Assembly: GCF_020532605.1 (NCBI RefSeq)
Contig: NZ_JAJATW010000019.1
Span: 1-64,000 of the forward strand
Direction of reading: 5' to 3'
DNA: 64,000 nt
Source: Marinomonas algarum
GTDB lineage: Bacteria; Pseudomonadota; Gammaproteobacteria; Pseudomonadales; Marinomonadaceae
Shown here: piece by piece, positions 43,262 to 53,030 of the stretch
Layout of the letters: every line of letters starts with the position of its first letter
Position numbering within the stretch: position 1 is the first letter of the stretch
Translations under genes and position numbers: made by a program
The notes under the pieces: model-generated
Told to the model about the DNA's origin: nothing
The model's database searches: none
Seen by the model: the letters and a program-made list of their open reading frames with translations, nothing else

Positions 43262-43837
43262 ATGTCTTCTTATTCGGCAATTCCAATTGAAGATTTAATT
43301 GATAAATTTACACATTATAAAGTAGATGTTTTTAAAGAAAAAAAGTGCGTTACAACAGGTTTTATATCGTCATCTCGAGTGATCAATTTCCTTTTAGATA
43401 GGGATAATTTTAGAGAATCATTTCTAATAGATGGTTTAATTTTTGATATCCAAAAAATATCAATTAACCCAGAAAAACAACTTATTACTATTTTAATGGT
43501 TAGTGCAAATGGTAGTGAAGCTCTAAATTATGAGCCCAATGAAGCGAAGAAAATTTCGTACAATGATTGTACAAAGATGGATTACACTATTGATGAAAAA
43601 TTAGAGTTTTTAACTTTATTTTCAAATCAAGGAAAAGGTCGCATTGATGTAAAATTTTTCGATAGCTCTGCTTATGTTCGATACCAAGTATTATCACCTC
43701 ATGAAATTTCTCTTTTATTTGATCCAAGTGGTCATATTTACAGTGTTTTAAATTTTGATGACCATCCTTTCCGATGTAGCATGCTGGACATATTTCCAAA
43801 GACAAACAGAGTCAAATTGTCTGTTAAGATGGGCTGA
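43262..43837 (+). CDS. Hypothetical protein
   Basis: 191 residues, AT-rich gene, soluble and not recognised. Mostly beta-rich with no motif I can name. AAAAGGA precedes the ATG at good distance. It stands between the hydrolase gene and a gene-poor stretch. Confidence 0.55.
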   Translation: MSSYSAIPIEDLIDKFTHYKVDVFKEKKCVTTGFISSSRVINFLLDRDNFRESFLIDGLIFDIQKISINPEKQLITILMVSANGSEALNYEPNEAKKISYNDCTKMDYTIDEKLEFLTLFSNQGKGRIDVKFFDSSAYVRYQVLSPHEISLLFDPSGHIYSVLNFDDHPFRCSMLDIFPKTNRVKLSVKMG

Positions 43838-43864
43838 GTAAATCAATGTGTACAAGGATTCGAT

Positions 43865-43963
43865 ATGGATAAAGCTGATGATTTTGTCGGTGACGTAAAC
43901 GGTCAGAATGTTGAGTTCAAAGAGTTGCTTTTTGAGCTTGGATACGAACCTTTTAAACGCTAA
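43865..43963 (+). CDS. Short 32-residue reading frame
   Basis: MDKADDFVGDVNGQNVEFKE... ending YEPFKR, with AAGGA at good spacing, 27 bases after the previous gene. Could be a small co-transcribed protein or a remnant. Confidence 0.3.
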   Translation: MDKADDFVGDVNGQNVEFKELLFELGYEPFKR

Positions 43964-44087
43964 TAACTAATACTGGTAAATTGACGTTCAGCCTGGGACG
44001 GCGCCTTGAATAACATCTTCTTTTTTAAGGTAACTTTGATCAGAAAACGTGAAAGGAAGCTTTAAAAATGGGATTAGAGGCATAAGA

Positions 44088-44155
44088 AACCGCCAAGGTT
44101 GCGCGTTACATCTTTCGTCAAAGACAAAAGAGCACTAAGCGTGGCGGTTATGTTA
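44088..44155 (+). repeat. Structured repeat, copy A
   Basis: About 68 bases beginning AACCGCCAAGG and ending AGCGTGGCGGTT, with imperfect 13-bp inverted ends. An inverted second copy lies at 53031-53095, about 88 per cent identical. Paired changes in the stem (GCC/GGC here, GTC/GAC there) preserve pairing. The surrounding 43964-44425 stretch has no intact gene. Confidence 0.65.
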
Positions 44156-44425
44156 AAAATATTATTGAATATGTTGGAGATATCGTCAATGTTATATTGT
44201 CGATTGAGTCGTCACTCCCTGAGCAAACGGACAACTAAGACGTACCTTTTCGAGAATTAAGGCCCAAAAAGTTGCAGAACAGGCGAGCTTTATGAAGTCT
44301 CATCAGATAGAGAGCACTCCGCAAAAAGATTTATTTTAACTCCACTCGAAGATATCACTAAAGCCAAATCTTTTGTTTGTGAATTGCTTAGCTCAGCCTT
44401 TCTCTCTAACTCGCTTTGTATGTCA

Positions 44426-45076
44426 TTACTTTGTTTGAAGGTTTAATTTTTTGCATGGGTTTACCTTTGTTTTTGGACGCACACTATCTCGTACAATGTC
44501 GCGCTGATGGCGCTCTATACTGTCATTGCTACAGAATTCCACCCACGCATCTAAGTAGTCTGCATAGTTATGGCCGGGTGACTTGCAACTGCCGGAATAG
44601 ATCTCTGGCAAGCCGCTTTCTCCGCCATTGTTTGTAACGAACATCCAATCGTCTTCATCCATTCCTTTGCCTTGATCGCAGAAACGCTCCCAACGTGAAA
44701 GTTCGTATAATGAATACTGCTTAATTGAATGCTTTGTCTGGTTTGTAGCGTTAGAGCTTTTCTTGTCAATGCCATCTATTACAGCCATAAGATCGCTTGG
44801 TTCGAACGGGTTCTTTGCGTTGACCTCTGGAATATCGCTGTCTTTACTAAGTACTTTTAAATTCCCTTCCCCTAGCACATGGACGTATGCAGGTTGTCTT
44901 AATGCAGCACCACCTCGTCCTATGTTTTCCCAAGACAAAGTGGAGTCGCGTGAAGTTCTCTTCATTTGTGTTTCTTTGTTCTGAACTTCTATTGTGTCTA
45001 TGTGAGTGACAACATCTTTCGAGGCGCACCCCGACACGATGGCCGCACCAATCATTAAAATGGCTATTCGCTTCAT
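44426..45076 (-). CDS. Lipoprotein, function unknown, upstream of traI
   Basis: 216 residues. A signal peptide ends in the lipobox VSGCAS (Cys about 17), so it is membrane-anchored on the periplasmic side. The remainder is soluble with four cysteines (RFCDQG, SGSCKS, EFCSND, NPCKKL) that may form disulphides. No family recognised. Divergent from traI. Surface exclusion or a T4SS accessory role is conceivable from context only. Confidence 0.65.
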   Translation of the reverse strand: MKRIAILMIGAAIVSGCASKDVVTHIDTIEVQNKETQMKRTSRDSTLSWENIGRGGAALRQPAYVHVLGEGNLKVLSKDSDIPEVNAKNPFEPSDLMAVIDGIDKKSSNATNQTKHSIKQYSLYELSRWERFCDQGKGMDEDDWMFVTNNGGESGLPEIYSGSCKSPGHNYADYLDAWVEFCSNDSIERHQRDIVRDSVRPKTKVNPCKKLNLQTK

Positions 45077-45155
45077 TCGGTTTTTCCTATTCAGTCAGGA
45101 CGGTTTTTTCTACTTAACTAAGTTTAAATTCATTTAAAGCTTATGCCGCAAGCTC

Positions 45156-45171
45156 TAATTCCCCAATTTGG
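45156..45171 (+). promoter_or_regulatory. Candidate activator box upstream of traI
   Basis: CTAATTCCCCAATTTGG, about 80 bases before the traI start, aligns with the boxes before traL and the 28.6-kb operon. Confidence 0.35.
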
Positions 45172-45249
45172 TTATAAGCGCGTTTTAATTTTTGTCAGTA
45201 AATCTGTGAATATTAACCCTTCGATTACTTTCTGTTTTGGAACGATTAC

Positions 45250-47982
45250 ATGGCGTTACTGAAGAGCTTCAGATCTATTGCATCCCTATTTTTTCAATCT
45301 AATAAACTGAAAGGGAAGCAAACACTGCAAGATGAAGCAGCGGGGTACGATGAAGAGATACCTCGTTATCCTCCTTTCGCCAAAGGTTTGCCGGTTGCTC
45401 CCGTTGATAAGGTGTTAGATAGCCAAAGTGAGCTGATAGAACGTATTCGCAATGCACTCGGTTTTAACAAAGATGAGCATGAACGACTAATCATGCCTGT
45501 CGTCAAAAGATATGCAGAGTTTGTACATTTGTTACCAGCCTCAGAATCACACCACCATCGAGGTGCTGGAGGGTTGTTTAGACATGGCCTAGAAGTCGCG
45601 TTCTGGGCTGCCCAATCTTCAGATGCCGTCATCTTTTCTATGGAAGGGTCGCCTCGCGAAAGACGAAACAATGAACCAAGATGGCATTTAGCTAGTTGCT
45701 TCTCTGGTTTGCTTCACGATGTGGGTAAGCCCTTGTCTGATGTCTCTGTAACGAACAATGACGGCTCACTGTCATGGAACCCTTATGCCAACACGCTTTA
45801 TGGTTGGGCTGAACAGAATGGAGTAGATCGTTATTTCATTCGTTGGCGCGATAACCGTCACAAGAGGCATGAGCAATTTTCCTTACTTGCTATTGAGCGG
45901 ATACTACCGCCGAACGTTTTAGAGTACCTATCTGAGTCTGGCCCTGAAATTCTTGAGGCCATGCTAGAAGCGATTGCTGGAACCAGTTCTACACAGCCAG
46001 TAACTAAAATAATGCTCAAGGCCGATCAAGAAAGTGTCTCTCGTGACATCAAACAAAATCGATTGAACATAGATGAGTTCTCTTACGGTGTTCCAGTTGA
46101 ACGGTATGTGTTCGATGCCATTCGCCGCTTAATCAAAACGGGGGAGTGGAAGGTCAATGAACCGGGTGGACATGTATGGTTCATGCCTCAAGGCGTGTTT
46201 ATCACATGGAAGCAGCTTAAATCGCTCTATGATCTCATTTCAAAAGACAAAACTCCTGGTATACCTCGTGATCCAGATACGCTTGCAGACATTCTTATTG
46301 AAAGGGGCTTTGCTGTACCAAAAGAGCTTGTTTCCAATGAGACAGGTGAGGTTGCAAGTTATCGCTACTGGGAAGTTTGCCCGGATGTTCTTCAAGATGG
46401 CCGGAGTCCCTGTTCAATTAAGTTGCTCGCTTTAAAGATTGAGTCGCAAGAGCTTATTTTCACCAGTATGCCACCCTCTACAGTGAGTGGGGCTGTTGGC
46501 GATGAAATAACGGATATTCTGGATAAGATCAAAAACAACGACGACGAATCAAGCGACGACGAATCAAGCGACGACGAATCAAGCGACGACGAATCAAGCG
46601 ACGACGAATCAAGCGACGATGAATCAGGCAACGATGAATCAGGCAACGACGAATCAAGCGACGATGAATCAAGCGACGACTGCTTTGAAACTCTAATTCT
46701 CACAAGCGAAATCGACGAAGAATCTACTGACAGCGCAAAGCCAAGCGAGATAAGTCAAAACGACGATAACAATGGCAATGACGATGATGATTTTGGTCTG
46801 GATTTTCCCGCTGAAGGATTTGGAGTTAAAGAGACCTCTGGCTCGTCTAATGCAGACACGAAGAAAAAAGAACCGCCCAATAAACCTTCTGCCGCTCATG
46901 AAGATGAAGCAAAACCCCGGGAGAAAAAGCCTTCACCTGACTCAGATCTTGCCGACCCCGACGATCCAAGTGTATCGGAAGATACAGAATTTGAAATAAA
47001 TCAGAATCAGGGTATAGAAGAAGCAAAAGCGGAATTAATCACCAAACTCGATAAATATTCTGACGCGGCAAGCGATTTAGTGAAGAAGGCGGTACTTCCT
47101 CTCTTAGATAGGGAAGAGACGCTTGGTGATGTTTTGTTTGTCATGAATGACCAATTAGCCATCCTTTATCCCGATGGTGCAAACAAGCTGGGAGAATCAT
47201 CTGAAGTGCTGGCTTCTTTATGGAGTGCAGGCTTGGTATCCGGCGATCCTGTCATGCCAAATAAGAAAATTCAAAGCTTTAGAGGTGTTAAGGGTGTTGT
47301 TCTTATCCCAGAAATTTCATCGCTTATTCTAAGCGCCATCTCTTCGGACAGCGACGCTAATGCTAATGACTATTTGCCGACGAAAGATCAAGTCAGTGCT
47401 GTCAGCAAGAAGAAACAAAGCAGAACAGCAAGTAAAAACAAAGCAGTTAAGCCTAAAGCGCCAAGCAAAGAAAAAGCAGTTAAGCACAAACCTCAACTTG
47501 CTAAGCACAAACCTCAACTTGCTGCATGGCAGGAGCAAAACAAAACACCAGCAAGACCGCTAGTTAAAAAAGAACCGAAAAATGAACGTAACGCACAAAT
47601 CACAAAAAAACCTATCCCGGCCACCGAAACGCAGATAACGAAACCTGTGGTCAAAAAAATAGACTGTGATCTTTTAACGCCTGATAAGGCAGAAATGACA
47701 GCAGACTTCGATGAGCTAACCCCAAAAAGACTCACTCCCCGCGAGGCAGTAATAAAACTCAAGGAGATGATAATAAACAGGGAAGGGGATTGGCTCGTCG
47801 GTGCCGTTAGTGAAGAAGTGCATGATGGAGTGACTTACTTAGTCACCAGCGGTAAAGCACTTGAAAATATCAGTTCGGAATATTCGGAGGTAAGCAAACA
47901 CAAACTTAGAGCAAACATTGCCGGTGGTCAGTCCAAACCACTCATTACTTATAAAAACGGAAAGCTCTATTTATCTATATAA
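45250..47982 (+). CDS. traI: MOBH-type relaxase TraI
   Basis: 910 residues. It has a TraI_2 domain (about 30-330) with the HHHRGAGGLFRHGLEVAFWAAQ segment (about 101-122) and an HD motif in FSGLLHDVGKP (His156-Asp157), features of MOBH relaxases (SXT, R27, IncA/C). A second conserved region (PDVLQDGRSPCSIKLLALKIESQELIFTSMPP) is followed by an acidic repeat linker (about 431-480) and a C-terminal part. It nicks oriT and leads the strand into the recipient. First gene of traI-traD, 14 bases before traD. Unusually long because of the linker. Confidence 0.9.
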   Translation: MALLKSFRSIASLFFQSNKLKGKQTLQDEAAGYDEEIPRYPPFAKGLPVAPVDKVLDSQSELIERIRNALGFNKDEHERLIMPVVKRYAEFVHLLPASESHHHRGAGGLFRHGLEVAFWAAQSSDAVIFSMEGSPRERRNNEPRWHLASCFSGLLHDVGKPLSDVSVTNNDGSLSWNPYANTLYGWAEQNGVDRYFIRWRDNRHKRHEQFSLLAIERILPPNVLEYLSESGPEILEAMLEAIAGTSSTQPVTKIMLKADQESVSRDIKQNRLNIDEFSYGVPVERYVFDAIRRLIKTGEWKVNEPGGHVWFMPQGVFITWKQLKSLYDLISKDKTPGIPRDPDTLADILIERGFAVPKELVSNETGEVASYRYWEVCPDVLQDGRSPCSIKLLALKIESQELIFTSMPPSTVSGAVGDEITDILDKIKNNDDESSDDESSDDESSDDESSDDESSDDESGNDESGNDESSDDESSDDCFETLILTSEIDEESTDSAKPSEISQNDDNNGNDDDDFGLDFPAEGFGVKETSGSSNADTKKKEPPNKPSAAHEDEAKPREKKPSPDSDLADPDDPSVSEDTEFEINQNQGIEEAKAELITKLDKYSDAASDLVKKAVLPLLDREETLGDVLFVMNDQLAILYPDGANKLGESSEVLASLWSAGLVSGDPVMPNKKIQSFRGVKGVVLIPEISSLILSAISSDSDANANDYLPTKDQVSAVSKKKQSRTASKNKAVKPKAPSKEKAVKHKPQLAKHKPQLAAWQEQNKTPARPLVKKEPKNERNAQITKKPIPATETQITKPVVKKIDCDLLTPDKAEMTADFDELTPKRLTPREAVIKLKEMIINREGDWLVGAVSEEVHDGVTYLVTSGKALENISSEYSEVSKHKLRANIAGGQSKPLITYKNGKLYLSI
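46540..46680 (+). repeat. 15-bp coding tandem repeat in traI
   Basis: Nine units of GACGACGAATCAAGC (encoding DDESS), with two degenerate units reading DDESG/NDESG. In frame, so copy-number change only lengthens the acidic linker. Confidence 0.95.
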
Positions 47983-47996
47983 GAAGGGGTACGAAC

Positions 47997-49856
47997 ATGA
48001 AATACAACGCTCTTGAATATGAAATGCCGTGGCGTCCAAATTATGAAAAGCAAGCTGTAATCGGTTGGGTCGGTGCAAGCTTATCTGCCGTGGCCGTCAA
48101 TTATTATAGCCCCATGCCATCAGATCCTTTTTATTGGATGACAGGGATTTGTGGGGTCATGGCCTTATCTCAGCTCCCTAAAGCGGTGAAGCTTGCAAGG
48201 CTTCAGAAACATCTTAAAGGTCGAGAACTTAATTTTATTACCATGGAAGAACTTCAGGAGAAGATTCAGGATCACCCAGATGAAATGTGGATTGGCTCTG
48301 GTTTCAATTGGGAGAACACTCACGCCCAACGAGCGTTTGAGATTCTAAAAAGAGATTGGACGAGCATTACAGGCTTTGAAACAACGACGGAGAAGGCTTT
48401 AAGGGTACTCAAAGGAAACAAGAAGAAGCCCGATCCCATTGGATCATCATGGATTCATGGCGTTGAGCCAAATGAAAAAACGCTCATGCAAGACTTAGGA
48501 CACACGGAAGGCCACACTCTGATTGTTGGAACCACAGGTGCGGGTAAAACGCGTATGTTTGACATAATGATATCGCAAGCAATCATGCGCAAAGAGGCCG
48601 TTATTATTATCGATCCAAAGGGCGATAAAGACATGCGCGATAAAGCGCGTCGGGTTTGTGATGCCATTGGAGAGCCTGAAAAGTTTGTTTCTTTCCATCC
48701 AGCGTTCCCGGACGAATCCATTCGCATCGATCCCCTTAGAAACTTTACCCGGGTCACTGAAATAGCGAGTCGTCTTGCGGCTTTAATACCCTCTGAGGCT
48801 GGTGCAGATCCGTTTAAGAGTTTTGCGTGGCAGGCCCTTAACAACATTGCTCAAGGGTTGGTGATGACGTACCAAAGACCAAATTTAACGCTGCTTCGTC
48901 GATTTTTGGAAGGTGGCCCGGCAGGTTTAGTGATCAAAGCCGTAGAAGCCTATGCAGAAAAAAATCTTCAGGATTGGGAAGCTTTAGCGCAGCCTTACAA
49001 AGACAAGGCCAAAAACGGTCACAGAGAAAAGCAGGCGTTCGCTCTGTTGCGATTTTATTATGATGTCATTCAGCCGGACTACCCAAGCTCTGAACTTGAA
49101 GGTCTGTTAAGTATGTTTCAGCACGACGCCACCCACTTTTCAAAGATGGTTTCAAATCTACTGCCAATAATGAATATGCTGACATCGGGAGAGTTAGGCA
49201 AGATGCTTTCTCCTGACGCTACAGACCTCGACGACCTACGCGGCATAACTGATACAGCAAGAATCATAAACAACGGCCAAGTTGCTTACATTGGCCTCGA
49301 TTCACTCACGGATAGCATGGTTGGTAGTGCTATCGGCTCAATAATGCTGTCAGATCTCACCGCCGTAGCTGGTGATCGGTACAATTTTGCAGTGAACAAT
49401 AGAGTCGTGAATATATTTGTAGATGAGGCGGCTGAAGTGATAAACGATCCCTTTATTCAGCTGCTAAACAAAGGTCGTGGTGCAAAGCTTCGCCTTTTTG
49501 TTGCAACGCAAACTTTTTCAGATTTCTCAGCCAGAATGGGCAGCAAAGACAAAGCCATTCAGGTTCTAGGGAACCTCAACAACAAATTTGCTTTGCGTGT
49601 GCTTGATACAGAAACACAAGAATACATAACCAGTAACTTGCCTAAAACTAGGGTGAAGTACGTCATGAGAACGCAAGGGCAAAATACACATGGAGACGAA
49701 CCGGCTATGCACGGTGGCAACCAAGGAGAGCGTCTAATGGAAGAGGAATCCGATCTAATACAGCCTCAACTGCTCGGTATGCTGCCAAATTTAGAGTTTT
49801 TCGCAACCATTTCAGGCGGAAGGCTGATAAAAGGTCGCCTACCAATTTTAGAGTAA
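47997..49856 (+). CDS. traD: Type IV coupling protein TraD
   Basis: 619 residues. Two N-terminal membrane segments (about 22-65) are followed by the VirD4/TraD-type ATPase: Walker A GTTGAGKT (about 178-185), EAVIIIDPKGDKDMRDKAR, Walker B VNIFVDEAAEVIND (about 466-479) and RLFVATQTFSDF. It docks the relaxosome to the secretion channel and pumps DNA. It lies directly after traI with AGAAGGGG. Confidence 0.93.
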   Translation: MKYNALEYEMPWRPNYEKQAVIGWVGASLSAVAVNYYSPMPSDPFYWMTGICGVMALSQLPKAVKLARLQKHLKGRELNFITMEELQEKIQDHPDEMWIGSGFNWENTHAQRAFEILKRDWTSITGFETTTEKALRVLKGNKKKPDPIGSSWIHGVEPNEKTLMQDLGHTEGHTLIVGTTGAGKTRMFDIMISQAIMRKEAVIIIDPKGDKDMRDKARRVCDAIGEPEKFVSFHPAFPDESIRIDPLRNFTRVTEIASRLAALIPSEAGADPFKSFAWQALNNIAQGLVMTYQRPNLTLLRRFLEGGPAGLVIKAVEAYAEKNLQDWEALAQPYKDKAKNGHREKQAFALLRFYYDVIQPDYPSSELEGLLSMFQHDATHFSKMVSNLLPIMNMLTSGELGKMLSPDATDLDDLRGITDTARIINNGQVAYIGLDSLTDSMVGSAIGSIMLSDLTAVAGDRYNFAVNNRVVNIFVDEAAEVINDPFIQLLNKGRGAKLRLFVATQTFSDFSARMGSKDKAIQVLGNLNNKFALRVLDTETQEYITSNLPKTRVKYVMRTQGQNTHGDEPAMHGGNQGERLMEEESDLIQPQLLGMLPNLEFFATISGGRLIKGRLPILE

Positions 49857-49888
49857 TAAGTAAAAATATAAACCGTGCTATAGGAGGA

Positions 49889-50404
49889 ATGATGTACAAA
49901 AGCCCTTATTACCAAGTGACCTACGGACTTAAATCCAGATATAAAGGAAAGAAAAATACCGAACTACTATCGCTATTACAATTTGATTGGCCTGTTTCTC
50001 GATACATTTTAGAAAAAATAAGTGAGTGTTTTTCTTGCGAATCTAATCTTGAGGATGAACAGATATATCAAATAATAGAAAAGGCACTGTCTCGATATGG
50101 CGAGGCTGTCTATTTTAAAAACGGAGAGAAGATGCCAGATCCTATGAGGTTTGCTGTTTTCTTAGAATCCTTGATTTCGGAAGCGGCATCGACATTAGGA
50201 ATTGATGTGTTGGCAAAAAGTTATATCGAAGTTAACGCCATCACAGATCTGGTGGTTATAAGCAAAGAAGGGGATTCTTCCCCCGGTGAGGATACCAATA
50301 AAGAAATGATTCGAGACTCGCTGTTTAATCTCATAACCAGCCATAAAGTAAAAAATGTATTGAGGAGAGCTAAGTATGAAAATACCTTTATGGCTGATAG
50401 TTAG
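49889..50404 (+). CDS. Conserved-position tra-region protein, function unknown
   Basis: 171 residues, soluble, mostly helical, no recognised motif. TAGGAGGAATG precedes two in-frame ATGs (49889, 49892). It sits between traD and the DUF4400-like gene, where SXT-type elements carry a small gene. It overlaps the next start by 29 bases, so it is co-translated. Confidence 0.6.
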   Translation: MMYKSPYYQVTYGLKSRYKGKKNTELLSLLQFDWPVSRYILEKISECFSCESNLEDEQIYQIIEKALSRYGEAVYFKNGEKMPDPMRFAVFLESLISEAASTLGIDVLAKSYIEVNAITDLVVISKEGDSSPGEDTNKEMIRDSLFNLITSHKVKNVLRRAKYENTFMADS

Positions 50405-51005
50405 CATACTCGTTATTGAGCTTGGCGCGGTGTTGCTGCTTGTACCCGGTAGTTTTACCAAAGACGCAATACAAAAAGAAAGCGCGTATGTCGAGTCAAG
50501 TCTTGGCCCTGAAACAAGTGAATGGATAAACAATAAAGCTGACAGTTGGCATAAACTCATCATGATCGACTCTGGCATAGAAAGAGGAATCTACCGAACA
50601 TTTATTCCTACAGAAAATGCGCGAAAAGAATCAAGAGGCATGGAGGAGATGGGTCAGTTCTGGTTTGATTGGATCAAGGGCAGAATAAACACATTATCTG
50701 AAGTGGTTTACCAATTTTTAGCAAGAATTGCTTTGCTTGTTGTTTGGTCGCCTTACATGCTGATACTTCTTGTCCCAGCTGTCTACGATGGCTTAATGAC
50801 ATGGCGAATCAAAAGAACAAACTTTGATTATGCTTCGCCTATAATTCACAGGTATGGCGTTAGATCGATAGGTTACTTGTTTCTCGCTTTCTGCGTTGTT
50901 TCTTTTTCTCCCTTCGCCGTAAGCCCTCTTGTTATACCTGTTGTTATGATGATTACCTGCATACTCATCGGTTTTGCCATTGGCAATTTTCAAAAAAGAG
51001 TTTAA
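50376..51005 (+). CDS. DUF4400-type conjugation membrane protein
   Basis: 209 residues. Hydrophobic segments at about 5-24, 115-138, 160-185 and 185-203 surround a hydrophilic N-terminal loop. The pattern (WFDWIKGRINTLSEVVYQFLARI, WSPYMLILLVPAVYDGLMTWRIKRTNFDYASP) matches my memory of the DUF4400 family encoded after traD in SXT and IncA/C elements (there named TraJ). It probably helps couple TraD to the channel. Last gene of the traI operon. Confidence 0.7.
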   Translation: MKIPLWLIVSILVIELGAVLLLVPGSFTKDAIQKESAYVESSLGPETSEWINNKADSWHKLIMIDSGIERGIYRTFIPTENARKESRGMEEMGQFWFDWIKGRINTLSEVVYQFLARIALLVVWSPYMLILLVPAVYDGLMTWRIKRTNFDYASPIIHRYGVRSIGYLFLAFCVVSFSPFAVSPLVIPVVMMITCILIGFAIGNFQKRV

Positions 51006-51040
51006 TTGTTTATGGGTGGTCAATTCTGACCGCCCGAAAT

Positions 51041-51056
51041 CTTTCACATGTGAAAC
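51041..51056. promoter_or_regulatory. Dispersed palindrome, copy 6 (one mismatch)
   Basis: CTTTCACATGTGAAAC, the only imperfect copy. It lies between the ends of two convergent genes (DUF4400-like and Rep_3), so it is not a promoter site. Confidence 0.6.
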
Positions 51057-51086
51057 TAATCAAGAAGGCCATTTGAACGGCTTTTG

Positions 51087-52481
51087 CTAGTCAAACGCCC
51101 AATCTGTATCTAAAAGATTATTAAGCTCCGCATTTACTGCGTTACGATCTGCTTTAGCATTAACGGTCTTTACCTGCACAGCTGGGGCCGGGATATTTCC
51201 AGACAATGAAGCGGCGTAGTATTGTGCAAAGCGAACAGCTACCGCGCCTTGGTCGAAGCGGTGTTGAAGAAAGTCTCTTTGCTCTTCGGACTCTAAGCTC
51301 GGCCAAATAGGTATAAGCTGCTCATCTAAGAAACGTCTCTTATGAATGTCTGTTTCCGTTGATACTTTCAGCAAGTTGACTAGATTAATACCAAGATCTG
51401 AATTTGCGTAATCCTCTTCAATGGCTTTACGAAGCCATCCAGCGGCATTGTTGATCTTTGTTGCGCTGTCTTCGTCGGCAAGAAGCTTCATATTAGAAAG
51501 ACATCGTGTTACGCCATAGTTAGATATCAGCTTGTCAGATGCAGAGGACGTAAAGAAAAGATTCAGTTGACGCTTAATCGACAGCCTAACTTCGTTTTCA
51601 TCTTCCACGGCAATAGTCGAGCCTTTGACTGTTTTAGTTGGGTGATAACCAAACTTCGTTGTTATAGTGAAGACTATCGTTTTCACCTTAGCCGTTGATT
51701 TTGGCGTGAGGCGATCTGGAAAGCTGTACTTCACATCAATGTCAGTAGTGTTTAAATCATCCACCGCAGGTTGAAGCACTCTTGTATGAAAATTGCTAAA
51801 GCGAGGGTATTTATCACCTAGCTCAAGCACTTCACGCAACTTGTCGTAACTAAGCGGAAGACTAATGCTGAAGCTCCCTTTCTTTACCTTCTCCAGCGAA
51901 TAAATGCTACGCAACAACTCATACAGCCTAATGCCATATTGAGACTCCATTCTCTGCACATGATGTAGGTGATACTTGGTAAAATGGCCTTTGAGATTAA
52001 TAAGGTAAGGTTCCAGTTCTGGATGAAAGCTAAAAGAAGCAATTTTCTTTTTATCGTCCCATTTTGATTTGTAAAAGAGGTTCACTTTCTCAAACGATTT
52101 GCCGTCGTCGATCTGTTTTCCATCTTTGTCTTTCATGGGCAGCCTAATAATCTGGCTTTGTAGGTTGGTTGTTATCTCATCAATGTGTCGATGAAGGTTC
52201 CCGATTGACGACACACCTAAGTCTTCAAGATCGGCCTTCGTAAAATTCCACTCGTTTTGCTTTTTAAAAGGCTCAAGAGGATTAATGAGTGCTATCAGTG
52301 CATTCACGATTTTCAATTCAACCTTGGATAGATCAAACCTCCCCCAAACTAAGGCGTTATCTTTATAAATAACTAAGTCATTCTTTATCGCTAGTTCGGT
52401 CGTTACATTTCTAACGCCATCAATTTCAATTTCTTGGCCGCTTCGCTCTAGCGTACCTTCAAGAACTTCGTTTTCGTTCAT
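51087..52481 (-). CDS. Rep_3-family replication initiator
   Basis: 464 residues. LVIYKDNALVWGRFDLSKVELKIVNALIALI, FHPELEPYLINLKGHFTKYHLHHVQRMESQYGIRLYELLRSI and YDKLREVLELGDKYPRFSNFHTRVLQPAVDDLN follow the two winged-helix layout of RepB/Rep_3 initiators. A C-terminal extension of about 150 residues is not typical of small Rep_3 proteins. It binds the 21-bp iterons upstream. Oriented against the flanking tra genes, it separates traI-traD from traL. Confidence 0.9.
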   Translation of the reverse strand: MNENEVLEGTLERSGQEIEIDGVRNVTTELAIKNDLVIYKDNALVWGRFDLSKVELKIVNALIALINPLEPFKKQNEWNFTKADLEDLGVSSIGNLHRHIDEITTNLQSQIIRLPMKDKDGKQIDDGKSFEKVNLFYKSKWDDKKKIASFSFHPELEPYLINLKGHFTKYHLHHVQRMESQYGIRLYELLRSIYSLEKVKKGSFSISLPLSYDKLREVLELGDKYPRFSNFHTRVLQPAVDDLNTTDIDVKYSFPDRLTPKSTAKVKTIVFTITTKFGYHPTKTVKGSTIAVEDENEVRLSIKRQLNLFFTSSASDKLISNYGVTRCLSNMKLLADEDSATKINNAAGWLRKAIEEDYANSDLGINLVNLLKVSTETDIHKRRFLDEQLIPIWPSLESEEQRDFLQHRFDQGAVAVRFAQYYAASLSGNIPAPAVQVKTVNAKADRNAVNAELNNLLDTDWAFD

Positions 52482-52525
52482 AGTAAAGCCTGTATTCAGT
52501 TAACTTTTCTTTGCTATCAAAGGAA

Positions 52526-52873
52526 GTTGCTACATAAAGTCAGTGATCTAACCAAAAAATAGGGCTTTTGCCCTTTCTGCTGATCAAATGTAGCAACTTT
52601 GAGCCATAAAACCCACAAGTTACTACAAAAGATCAGTGGTGAACCTCAAAGTTACTACATAATGTCACTGAAATGATGGAGAGAGGCGTTTTTTAATGAT
52701 GTTTTGTAGCAACTTGCTGGCTAAGCGTAGCAATACAGGGCGGATTACTGGCTTTATGTAGCAACTTACTGATAAAAGGTAGCAACTTACTGATTTTATG
52801 TAGCAACTTACTGGCAAAAGGTAGCAACTTACTGGCTTTATGTAGCAACTTACTGACAAAACGTAGCAACTTT
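52526..52873. repeat. Second origin: 21-bp iterons
   Basis: GTAGCAACTTACTG units begin at 52706, 52727, 52758, 52779, 52800, 52821, 52842 and 52863; the last six are in exact 21-base register. Inverted or diverged copies lie nearer the rep gene (52526, 52619 and 52651 as GTT-(G/A)CTACA; 52589 forward). An AT-rich stretch follows (52873-52900). The layout is a Rep_3-type iteron origin with operator copies. Confidence 0.88.
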
Positions 52874-53030
52874 TAAAAAAATATTTATATAATTCAATGA
52901 GTTAATGCTACTTAAACAAGAATAAACAGGGTAAACAAGGATAAACAAACAAACATGGTTGTGAGCTTAATATCATTAATTTAAAAAATTGACGGTACAT
53001 TTAACAAATACGATAATGTATCCAACATAA

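Noticed and set aside
43587..43805. 72-residue minus-strand frame
   Set aside because: Lies wholly inside the 43262-43837 gene and has no ribosome site.
44416..44637. 73-residue plus-strand frame
   Set aside because: Antisense to the lipoprotein gene at 44426-45076, which has a clear lipobox and ribosome site.
46392..46703. 103-residue frame of repeated SSLDSS on the minus strand
   Set aside because: Antisense of the DDESS repeat in traI; no ribosome site and no independent support.
52665..52859. 64-residue frame rich in SCYIKPVSCYLLP on the minus strand
   Set aside because: Produced by the 21-bp iterons of the second origin.
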